Positions 9,458 to 18,268 of a stretch of DNA of 64,000 nucleotides are shown one piece after another. Location of the stretch: NCBI GenBank assembly GCA_937921995.1, contig CAKZVF010000065.1, positions 62,001-126,000 of the forward strand, in the 5' to 3' direction. Position 1 is the stretch's first letter. Every line of letters starts with the position of its first letter. The position numbers and the translations under genes were made by a program. The DNA comes from an uncultured Pirellulaceae bacterium (lineage in GTDB: Bacteria > Planctomycetota > Planctomycetia > Pirellulales > Pirellulaceae). The notes beneath the pieces were generated by a model. It did no database searches. It saw nothing but the letters and a program-made list of their open reading frames with translations, and had not been told where the DNA came from.

Positions 9458-10684
9458 ATGGCCGATAACACTCAACCTCCCAATGCACTCTGCGTCGGCA
9501 CAGGTGAATATAGCACCGGTTACGTTGGCGGGCAGGCCAGCGCGTCGGACAAAAGCGCTGGTGTGGTTGGGCTGAGCCTCTTCGACCAACGTGCTCTGGG
9601 GCAGTTGAATCGCGTTCTGCTTGCGGGAACCAACGGCACCAAATTTCCTGGCATTCGCGAGCACCTCAAAACGGTGATCGACGGCACCTACCGCAACGTG
9701 TCGTCCGAATTCGAAAGTTTCCCCTCGGACGACTGTGCCCGAGATGTGACGGCTTATTTGACCGCGATGGACAGTCTCGACCCCGGCGATTGCGTGTTGA
9801 TCTTTACGCCCGACGACACTCATTTTGAAATTGCGATGGCGGCAATTGAACGATCGTTGCATGTGCTGGTTGCCAAACCGATCGTGAAAACGGTCGACCA
9901 GCATCGACGCCTCATAGACGCCGCGGCTGCTAAGGGTGTGATTGTGGCGATGGAGGTTCATAAACGTTGGGATCCGATTTATGCCGATGCGCGCGATCGG
10001 ATTCGGGCTTTGGGCGATTTCAGTTTCTTTAATTCTTACATGAGCCAGCCGAAATCTCAGTTGGAGACGTTCCGCGCGTGGGCGGGCAAGTCCAGCGATA
10101 TCAGCTATTACCTGAATGCTCATCATATTGATTTTCACAATTGGTCGGTGGGCGGATTGGCGGTGCCCGTCAGTGTTTCGGCAATCGCCGCTACGGGAGT
10201 GGCTCATGCGATCGAGATTCCTGCGGAGGACACGATCAGTCTTTTGGTGCAATGGAAAAATGTCGCCAGCGGAAATCTCGGCGTGGCGATTTATACGGCG
10301 TCGTGGATCGCACCGACCAGTGACGTGCACTCGCAGCAACGTTTTCACTACATGGGGCAAGACGGCGAGATCCAAATTGATCAAGCGCATCGTGGCTATC
10401 AGATGGCCACCGACGATGCCGGATACAGTTCACCAAATCCGTTGTTCATGAAGTATCGGCCCAACGCCGAGGGTGATTTTGCGGGGCAAGCGGGTTACGG
10501 GTACCAGAGCATTGCGGCTTTCGTTGCTGCGGTGCGGTCGATACACGCGGGTAAGACAACGGCTGCCGATTGGGAGCATCGTTTGGCATCTGCCAAACAA
10601 ACATTGCCGGTGACTCAAATTTTAGAAGCCGGGCGAAAGAGTTTGGAAGTTTGCGGAAAGACGGTTGAGATTGAACACGCGTGA
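9458..10684 (+). CDS. Gfo/Idh/MocA family oxidoreductase
   Basis: CVLIFTPDDTHFEIAMAAIERSLHVLVAKPIVKT...AMEVHKRWDPIYADARDRI pattern typical of the family. Confidence 0.85.
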   Translation: MADNTQPPNALCVGTGEYSTGYVGGQASASDKSAGVVGLSLFDQRALGQLNRVLLAGTNGTKFPGIREHLKTVIDGTYRNVSSEFESFPSDDCARDVTAYLTAMDSLDPGDCVLIFTPDDTHFEIAMAAIERSLHVLVAKPIVKTVDQHRRLIDAAAAKGVIVAMEVHKRWDPIYADARDRIRALGDFSFFNSYMSQPKSQLETFRAWAGKSSDISYYLNAHHIDFHNWSVGGLAVPVSVSAIAATGVAHAIEIPAEDTISLLVQWKNVASGNLGVAIYTASWIAPTSDVHSQQRFHYMGQDGEIQIDQAHRGYQMATDDAGYSSPNPLFMKYRPNAEGDFAGQAGYGYQSIAAFVAAVRSIHAGKTTAADWEHRLASAKQTLPVTQILEAGRKSLEVCGKTVEIEHA

Positions 10685-10888
10685 GTGATGACGATGCTCG
10701 GTGAGTAGCATCGCGCCGAACTTTCGAGTCCGATGCAACTACCGAAAGAGACGACGATTAAGGACCGCAAATGGACGTTAATGAAGTAGCTGGAATTTAT
10801 TTGCGTTTAAAGCTCTTCGATCAAAGGTGTTCAAGATCTGTCGATTGATAAAACGGGTGGCGATGAGCGAGACCTATCTGAGCGAACA

Positions 10889-13800
10889 CTACTTCTTCTG
10901 CATCTCCAGCTTCGTCATTCGCACTTCTTCTTTACCCAGTTCCTTACGTTTCTTCTCCGCTTCGATCGCTTGTTCGGTCAAACTTTCGAAATCAGTGGCT
11001 AACTGTGGTACCACCGGAGCCGGCAAAACCTCTTTTTTCAAACGTTTAAAAGAACTGCCGTCGTTCAGCGCTGCAACTGGTTGAGGCGCTGTTGTAACGT
11101 CTCCCAGATGAAACCGCGCTCTCAAGGCCGATACTTGCAATTCGATGGATTGTTTTGGATCATCATCAGAACCGGAATAGCAGATGACGCGGTAGAAGAC
11201 GTTATCACGTACAGCAACGGTGAAAAGTTCGTTCGCCTTGAGTTTCCCCGATTTCAAATCTACCATCGCAACTTGAATTCGGTTTTGGGGTCTTTGCGAT
11301 TGATAGACGTTCTTTCGTATCAAAAACAAAAACGGAGAATCCCATGGCAAACTTTCCAGCTGTTGGAATTGTTGTACCGGAATCGGATACTTCCAAACGG
11401 CTTGGCCTGTGGCGGCGTCAAGCGCGACGATGTGTCCTTTGATAAATGCGTTGCTTTTTTGAATAGGCTGAAACGCTATGCGTCTGCCATCTTGAGACAC
11501 TGGTTGCTGCTGGGACCGCGAATAGACCGTTACGACGTACAGCCCGTTAAATTTATCAACCGTGATTGACGAGACGACGCTCTTGGCGAGTTCGGGGATG
11601 CTGGTTTCGAACTTGAGTTCGCCCGACCGCATGTCCATCATCGAAAATACGCCGTCACCCGAGAGCACCAACAAATTGTCTTGGTCAACCAAGGCTGGTT
11701 TTGCGGAGACGACATCTTTTGTCCAAAGTACTTTTTGTTGGTTGAAGTCAAACAGGTTTAGTTCGTCCGTCTTGTTTTTACTGCTGATGGGTTGAGTGCC
11801 AAATATTGCGTCCACCGCGTCGTCTTCATTAGACGCGTTTGGCTCTGTTTCTTTGTCCGTGCGGAACAGTTGAAGGTCCTTGGAGAACACAGAAGCATAT
11901 CTCAATTTGATATCCATTTTCCCACAGGCCAACAGGCGACCGACCATGGGATCAATTTTGTCATGGGAGCGTGGTTGAGTCCGACTCCAAAGAGTTATCG
12001 ATTGGTCACCCTCGAGCAACGTCAACCTGGACGAAACTCGACTTCGTTGCCACAACACCTCTCCTGTGAAAGGACTCAGGCTCATCAACATCCCGTCACT
12101 TTTCACGGCGATGCCCTGCCTATTCCCGTCGGTGAGTCCGCTGGAGGAACACTCCACATTGTCGGCGTACCAAAGCAGTGCGGCCTTGCCGCGAATAAAC
12201 TTCTCCCAGTCGATTGCGAATATCTCGCTGGCGAATTTTTCATTTTCGATACAAAGCAGCAACAGCGATCTGTGCAGGAAGATTCTTCCTTTGGCCCCCT
12301 GTTTGGTCCCCAGGAAATTGCCGTCAGGATCTAAGTAAATTTTGTGCACGAGCCGACCTAAGCGATCGTACATTTGAAATTCACGAAATTCGTCGATGTA
12401 TCGGAAGCTGAGCGTGTTGAGTTCGGGCTGATCTGTCGAAACGATCTCGCAGAAGTGCTGGGTGCTGATGAAGTAGTTGCTTAGTTTCTCCTGTTCCATA
12501 GAAGTAACATCGCGCGACCAGTCGGCGCTGATTTCATCTGTTCGCAATATTTTTCCATCCCTGGAATTGTTTGATTGGATCTCATAAAGGTCCGGTGCAA
12601 GAATCGAACGCTCGGCCGATCGCACGGTCTGAAGCTTGGCGATGGTGTCTTTTAGCAGTTCAATTTCGTCGCGACCGCAGCCTGTGTCTACCATCTTTGC
12701 CAGCATCGCTTCCGCCCGCGGCAAAACGCCTTGGGTCGTGTCGCTGGTCGAACCTTCACCGCTGGTGTCAACGTCGGCGTTTTCAAACGCGTCTTCCATC
12801 AAACTGTTGGCTCGTACGTAGTCGCCCGCCGCCAGCAGCCGAGCCGCGGTTTCCATCACAATGCCTTCTTCCAGCGCCTGTCCGGGAAACAGTCGCATGC
12901 GATCGTGGCGTAACGTTAGCGGGTCATTTTGGAACGACTTTAGATGTTTGGCGACAGCACTGCGATACATTTGCTGCGATTGTGCGTCGCTGGATTGGTA
13001 GACGTCGTTCAGTTTCCAGCGTAACCACTGCGCTAACGTCATTGTCAGTTCGGCGTTGGATGAATCTTTTGCCAGTGATTCGGCTTGGTCGACCGAGGCC
13101 GCGATCATCATGATGCTGTTCTCATCATCAATTTTCTGGGCGGCGGATTTAATCGAGGCAGTTTTGGTCGAAGTGGACGTGAGGTCCATCGTCTGTGCGA
13201 TGGTGAGTAAAGTTTCGAAGGATTCTTCTAAACGATTCAATTTCATCAACCCCTTCACCTTGCCTTGCAGCAGGCGATGGAGATCCTGTTTCTGGAACAA
13301 GTTCTGGTAGCGGTCCGAAACGCGCTCCGCCCGCGCAAAATCGACGTTGATCAAATGCGTCAACGCCTGCACAAGCACGCCGGCGTAATTGGAGTTGGGG
13401 AACAGATCGTAAGCACGGCTGATCGCCTCCACGGATTGGGCGTATTCGCCGTCAAGCAAATGTAGCTGAGCCTTAATCGCCAATCGAGAATGATCGTCCG
13501 AGGGCGTTTCTGTTTCCTGAGCCAGCATCAGGCGACTGGGTTCATCACGTGGATAGGCCGTAAGGTGGTCCGCGCCGTGAGAGATCACATCGCCGCGGTA
13601 GCTGATCAAGTTCCCCAGTATCTTTTCGGTGATCACAGCGCCATCAATTTCGCCGGTGGCAATGTCGATACGCAGGACTTTCTTTGACGTGGTGGGGATG
13701 AAGCAGTGGTTGCCGCTGACGTATCCTCGACCGCTGACAATCCCATAGTCTCTCAAACGTGTTTCCCACGCCTTTTCGCCCGTTGACAGTTCAATCGCTT

Positions 13801-15844
13801 TCAAACGATCAGAATAAGTGATAACAATTTTGCCATCACGCACCGTTTCGATGTGCATGGGTTTGTAAGATCTGCGCGATGTTGTTCTTCGCAGGTTGTC
13901 CCACACCGAATCGCCTGTCTGAAGATTCAAACAATAGACTTCGGAAGAATTAATCGGTGAGTAGAGGACCACACCGCCGGCCAAGGTGACGGTCGCGTCT
14001 CGCCATGTCATATCCCATTTTTCCACTTGATCGGCCAGATCAACCCGCGCTGATTTGGGTTTGCCAAATTGAAATCCCCAGCTGAGTGATTGGGTCGCTA
14101 AATCGACCGCGACAATTGCGTCCAGACCTGTTGGGCAAACGAGAACGCCGTTGGCATGCGAAGGAGTCGCGCCGGCCAGACGTCGCAAACGGTCCTCGCG
14201 AAAGCTGACCGATTCTTCGGTGGAAGCCAAGTCGCGTGCCCATTGAAGTCGGCCAGTTTCTACGTCCAGAACGACCAGCCGGACGCTTTGATCTTGCAGA
14301 CAGATCGCGTAAAGGCGGTCGCCGATGGGTAAAGGAGCGCCGAGGAAAAACGTTTTGGCTAGTTTCGGTTCATCCAATCCCGATTCGCCCCCGACCTCCC
14401 ACTGCAACGCGCCTTGCTGTTTTAGGTCGAGTGAGTTGAGTTCGTTGTATCGACGTAGATCGGTCGGCTCATCATAGAACTGCTGTGGGTAACCTCGCCA
14501 ATCGTCACGGTCGGTTGAAATGCCTGGGTTGGGGATCAGGAAAATTGACTTCCCGTCGCTTGATATCTGGCCGTACAGCGTGTCCAACCAGAGGCGTTCG
14601 CGCAATTTGTCTTGGTGCAGTTTGCGCGAGGGACGCTCAAGAGAATCTTTGGCTTGTTCTGCGCCTGAGCGAAACATGTTCGCCGGTGGATAACTCCAAA
14701 TGCGTTTCCCATTATCGGCATCGACCCCGAACATTCTGTTTTCGGTCCGAATCACCAGCGTTTTCCCAATCGCCAACGGGTGGACTTTGGGCATCGGAGA
14801 GATTTTGGATTGAATCAACTTCTGCCGATCTTCTAAGATGCCCTCTTCATCGACGGGATCGGTCACCGTCCGGATTGACCAGCGCGGGCTGTGCAGCGGA
14901 TAACCGGAACCGCTTTGGGCATTGCGTTGGGGATTGCCGCGAAAGACCAGCCACTGATTGACGATTGAGTGAGACTCAAGCGGCGTCGAAGCGACGATTT
15001 GTTTTAGCCAATTCTGCAGCGATGAATTTTGGTCCGAACTCGTCTTGGTAGAAAACAGTGGTTTTTCACCTTCGATGATCGAATTGTTTAGCAGCGAAGC
15101 GTCTGCGTCGAACAGAGGAACGGTCTTGCCATAGAATCGAACCTGAGCGTCGCCATTTTTCTCTTTCAACGCCTTCAGCAATTCGGCGCTCCGGTCGTTG
15201 GATCCGTTCAAAGCCCAACTGACGGCTGCCAACAGCGTCGCCTCGGGATCAAAACGGCGACTGCCTTGCGGTTGCAGAGCGACCTTTTCAAACGCGACAG
15301 CTGCCATGACCGCGCGGCCCTCGGCCAAATGATTGTGGCCGACCAACATGGTTGCCTCTAATCCGGCACGTGTGTGGAAATACAACCTGCTGGTCATCGC
15401 AATCGTTTGCGTGTCGTTGGCTTGGATCGCCTTTTGCAGCATCACCTTCGCCTTGACGCCGTACTTCTCTTCGTAGCTTGTGCGTTTCTCCAGAGGGATC
15501 TGGCCAAGCAACTGTTCGGCTTTTTGGCGGAGACTGATCGCGTGGGTTGTGTTGCCTTTTTGTTTCCCGTCGGGAATCAGATACTCGTTCAACATCGAAT
15601 CGGCCAACAATTCTCCCAGCAACGCGGTGGCTTGTTGGAAGTCACCGTCCTCAATCGCCTTTTCCGCGATCTTCAGCGGACGCGTCGATTCGCGCGGAGC
15701 GATCGCAAACACGGTGCTTGTGTCGTTTCTTAGGTTGCCCAGCGCCAGTTGAGCCGCTGCGGGCGTGAGGCAACCTATGGCAACAAAAGCCAATGCGAAG
15801 GCTGCGATCAACGTAGACCGTATGGTCGTCGAGTAAAAAGTCAT
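10889..15844 (-). CDS. Very large PQQ-binding-like beta-propeller protein
   Basis: 1651-aa ORF with signal peptide. Multiple propeller-blade motifs (GKRIWSYPPANMF, GRLQWARDLAS, TGDSVWDNLRR, TGEKAWETRLRD, TGQAVWKYPIPV). Confidence 0.85.
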   Translation of the reverse strand: MTFYSTTIRSTLIAAFALAFVAIGCLTPAAAQLALGNLRNDTSTVFAIAPRESTRPLKIAEKAIEDGDFQQATALLGELLADSMLNEYLIPDGKQKGNTTHAISLRQKAEQLLGQIPLEKRTSYEEKYGVKAKVMLQKAIQANDTQTIAMTSRLYFHTRAGLEATMLVGHNHLAEGRAVMAAVAFEKVALQPQGSRRFDPEATLLAAVSWALNGSNDRSAELLKALKEKNGDAQVRFYGKTVPLFDADASLLNNSIIEGEKPLFSTKTSSDQNSSLQNWLKQIVASTPLESHSIVNQWLVFRGNPQRNAQSGSGYPLHSPRWSIRTVTDPVDEEGILEDRQKLIQSKISPMPKVHPLAIGKTLVIRTENRMFGVDADNGKRIWSYPPANMFRSGAEQAKDSLERPSRKLHQDKLRERLWLDTLYGQISSDGKSIFLIPNPGISTDRDDWRGYPQQFYDEPTDLRRYNELNSLDLKQQGALQWEVGGESGLDEPKLAKTFFLGAPLPIGDRLYAICLQDQSVRLVVLDVETGRLQWARDLASTEESVSFREDRLRRLAGATPSHANGVLVCPTGLDAIVAVDLATQSLSWGFQFGKPKSARVDLADQVEKWDMTWRDATVTLAGGVVLYSPINSSEVYCLNLQTGDSVWDNLRRTTSRRSYKPMHIETVRDGKIVITYSDRLKAIELSTGEKAWETRLRDYGIVSGRGYVSGNHCFIPTTSKKVLRIDIATGEIDGAVITEKILGNLISYRGDVISHGADHLTAYPRDEPSRLMLAQETETPSDDHSRLAIKAQLHLLDGEYAQSVEAISRAYDLFPNSNYAGVLVQALTHLINVDFARAERVSDRYQNLFQKQDLHRLLQGKVKGLMKLNRLEESFETLLTIAQTMDLTSTSTKTASIKSAAQKIDDENSIMMIAASVDQAESLAKDSSNAELTMTLAQWLRWKLNDVYQSSDAQSQQMYRSAVAKHLKSFQNDPLTLRHDRMRLFPGQALEEGIVMETAARLLAAGDYVRANSLMEDAFENADVDTSGEGSTSDTTQGVLPRAEAMLAKMVDTGCGRDEIELLKDTIAKLQTVRSAERSILAPDLYEIQSNNSRDGKILRTDEISADWSRDVTSMEQEKLSNYFISTQHFCEIVSTDQPELNTLSFRYIDEFREFQMYDRLGRLVHKIYLDPDGNFLGTKQGAKGRIFLHRSLLLLCIENEKFASEIFAIDWEKFIRGKAALLWYADNVECSSSGLTDGNRQGIAVKSDGMLMSLSPFTGEVLWQRSRVSSRLTLLEGDQSITLWSRTQPRSHDKIDPMVGRLLACGKMDIKLRYASVFSKDLQLFRTDKETEPNASNEDDAVDAIFGTQPISSKNKTDELNLFDFNQQKVLWTKDVVSAKPALVDQDNLLVLSGDGVFSMMDMRSGELKFETSIPELAKSVVSSITVDKFNGLYVVTVYSRSQQQPVSQDGRRIAFQPIQKSNAFIKGHIVALDAATGQAVWKYPIPVQQFQQLESLPWDSPFLFLIRKNVYQSQRPQNRIQVAMVDLKSGKLKANELFTVAVRDNVFYRVICYSGSDDDPKQSIELQVSALRARFHLGDVTTAPQPVAALNDGSSFKRLKKEVLPAPVVPQLATDFESLTEQAIEAEKKRKELGKEEVRMTKLEMQKK

Positions 15845-15850
15845 CTTCGG

Positions 15851-16816
15851 TTAATCCTTACGCTTGAACTTACCCTTTGACGCGGCACGATCGGATTTGC
15901 GTTTGGCCCGTCGAATCTCTTTTCGACTGGCCTTCCTTTCCGCTTTGGCGGCCGACGTGATGGCGACCTGCTTCTTCTCCTCGATCATCATCTCGGGCGT
16001 TTCGAGCGTTACTAAACCAATTTTCCCCGATCGAAAATCGGTAAGCAAAATACGCGCCGTGCGGTCCCAATCCACGATGCCGCCTTTGCCCAAGCACCCG
16101 CGTTTCTTTCCGATTTCGTCCATCAGTTCGATGATGTTGGGCGAAACCTCGTCCAGTTTGTAACGCTCCTTGAGCAATTCCGGATAGGCCGCGGTTAAAT
16201 ACTTACCCAAAAAGAATCCCACCTCCGCATAGTCCATCGCGGTGTCTTTGATCGAACCGATCGCGGCCAACCGCGATCCGCTGTTGGGGTTTTCGACGTT
16301 AGGCCACATCACGCCGGGCGTATCCAAGAGACTGACGCCGTCGCCGATGTTGATTCGTTGCTGGCCTTTGGTGACGGCCGGTTCGTTGCCGGTCTTGGCC
16401 ACCGGTTTGCCGGCGAGTGTATTGATCAGCGTTGACTTTCCGACGTTAGGTATGCCGACGATCATCGCCATAATGGGGCGACCAGATTCTTTTTTGGCCG
16501 GCAAGATCTCGTGGCAAAGGTCCTTGATCCGGAGAATCGAAGCCGGGTTGGTGGTCGAGATGGCTTTGGCTTTGGTGTTGTGCTGGGTGTTGAGATACTG
16601 TTGCCATCGTTTGAGCAAGCTGACGTCGGCAAGGTCGCTTTTACTTAGCAGTTTCAGCACCGGTTTGCCGTCACGTAATTCGGCCAGCATGGGGTTTTCG
16701 CTGCTGTAGGGAATCCGCGCATCGAGCAGTTCGATGAATAGATCGACCTTGGGCTGAGCGGCTTTGATCTGCAGCCGCGCCTTGTGCATGTGTCCGGGGA
16801 ACCACTGAATTTGCAT
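15851..16816 (-). CDS. ylqF: Ribosome biogenesis GTPase YlqF/RbgA
   Basis: Starts MQIQWFPGHMHKARLQI; circularly permuted GTPase motifs KSDLAD...GIPNVGKSTLINTLAGK...LLDTPGVMWP. Confidence 0.95.
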   Translation of the reverse strand: MQIQWFPGHMHKARLQIKAAQPKVDLFIELLDARIPYSSENPMLAELRDGKPVLKLLSKSDLADVSLLKRWQQYLNTQHNTKAKAISTTNPASILRIKDLCHEILPAKKESGRPIMAMIVGIPNVGKSTLINTLAGKPVAKTGNEPAVTKGQQRINIGDGVSLLDTPGVMWPNVENPNSGSRLAAIGSIKDTAMDYAEVGFFLGKYLTAAYPELLKERYKLDEVSPNIIELMDEIGKKRGCLGKGGIVDWDRTARILLTDFRSGKIGLVTLETPEMMIEEKKQVAITSAAKAERKASRKEIRRAKRKSDRAASKGKFKRKD

Positions 16817-16957
16817 CGTAAGCCGCGTTAGTTCAAAGGTGTCAGGAGACGGAAATGCGCCGAGCGATTATCAACCGGGAAAAGGGCGTCTCGCCTGTTC
16901 AGTTTAATCGCTGACGCGTAGGCCTCGTCCGGCGAGTTCCGGCATTGGCGGAATAAT

Positions 16958-17449
16958 TTACAAGAAGTCTTGCGACTGAGGGTCGTAACTGATGCCGTCA
17001 CAGGTTGCCGCGATCTTCTGCAGCACCAGCAACAGCCCGCCGGGGTCAAGAAATTCATCTTCGTTGTTGGCGTTTTTTTCCTCGAAATGAAACACATCGT
17101 AACGCGCCGTCGACTTCAGCATTTTCTTGAGCGTATCTTGTTCTCCGCCGTGCAAAGTCATGTGCCGAAGGTCATCGCCCAGCGTCTTCATTTGGTCGGC
17201 AACTTCATCGCCCGAAACAAAGGTCAAATCCATGCCCGAAAAATCAGCCGGCGATCTCACGGTGGCCGATACGAACTTGCCGTCGACTTCTTTGACATTC
17301 TCAACGACGTACCGCGGTCCAAGTTCGGCCAAAGCCGCCTCTACTGCCTTCGCCGTCGGCACGTTCTCTTCTTGGAGAAAAACGAAGAACGTATCGCAGT
17401 ACTCGTACAAACTATTTTCAAACAGAGACATGACGAACTCCAACTGCAT
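16958..17449 (-). CDS. Hypothetical protein (163 aa)
   Basis: ORF MQLEFVMSLFENSLYEYCDTFFVFLQEENVPTAKAVEAALAELGPRYVVENVKEVDGKFVSATVRSPADFSG; normal composition, no domain recognised. Confidence 0.6.
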   Translation of the reverse strand: MQLEFVMSLFENSLYEYCDTFFVFLQEENVPTAKAVEAALAELGPRYVVENVKEVDGKFVSATVRSPADFSGMDLTFVSGDEVADQMKTLGDDLRHMTLHGGEQDTLKKMLKSTARYDVFHFEEKNANNEDEFLDPGGLLLVLQKIAATCDGISYDPQSQDFL

Positions 17450-17745
17450 CTTAAAAACGGAGCTCTCGACGGGAGGCAGTCCTTGACACGAGAACTTGCG
17501 ACGAAAACCGCATTGGTATCGCCAAAGTATAACGATTTACGCCGGCTTTAGAAGCTGCTTGCAACAAAGTTCGCCCCATCGAGAAAGTCGCCGGTCAAAT
17601 AACGCATCGCACCAATACACCGCAAACCATGCCGTCGCCATTGGTCGCTGGTGAACCGTCAGGAGAACTGCAAAGTAGAAATTTGCGAACCAAGAGTTGA
17701 TTTGTGACGTAACACGGTCGCTTTCTGACTTTTTTGGAAGGATCC

Positions 17746-17985
17746 ATGATGTCTGCAACCGCCAGCTTATTAGAAGTATTCTCTCAGTAAGATGATCCGC
17801 GTAAACCACGCGGCGTCCGTCACCCTTTTGCGGGCAGTGTGTCACTGACACTTCTGGGCATGCTTGCCCGAATTCGCGAGATGGAAGTCTTAGTTCGCTG
17901 GGCGACGGTTCACTGGGATTCGTTGCGCGATCCGCTGGGATCTGATCGCAATACGCCGCCCTGCGCCACGACCAGCTTTCTTTAA
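17746..17985 (+). pseudogene. Decayed N-terminal fragment of an ISAs1/H-repeat-like transposase
   Basis: In-frame translation MMSATASLLEVFSQ*DDPRKPRGVRHPFAGSVSLTLLGMLARIREMEVLVRWATVHWDSLRDPLGSDRNTPPCATTSFL*. DPRxPRGxRHP and PPxATT patterns with an internal TAA and no recognisable C-terminal part. Confidence 0.65.
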
Positions 17986-18268
17986 AAGATTGAGTCTATT
18001 GGCCGTCGATCGAAGGGATATCAGAAACTTTGGGGTCGTGACTGATCGAGTACTGGCGCGTGTTGTGGATGGGAGCTTTGGTTTGCGGGCATGTCTGACA
18101 GCTGCCGATGCGGCTCAGCAACAGACTGCCCATGAAACTTTTACTTTCTCACCTTGCTGGTTTAGCACAACCCAATGCCCCGAATGAAACAGGGATATCA
18201 ATTTTACCAGAGCACAGGCTACTTTTGCTGGTCTGCCTCCGGAGGCCGTGGCGAGACGTTCTTTTGCG

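Noticed and set aside
9428-10390. 320-aa minus-strand ORF opposite the Gfo/Idh/MocA gene
   Set aside because: Shadow ORF; the plus-strand frame has strong family motifs.
17537-17851. 104-aa minus-strand ORF in the gap beside the transposase fossil
   Set aside because: Antisense to the transposase fragment, atypical composition, no motifs.
18235-18246. GCCTCCGGAGGC palindrome
   Set aside because: Short, GC-rich and could occur by chance; no flanking structure established.
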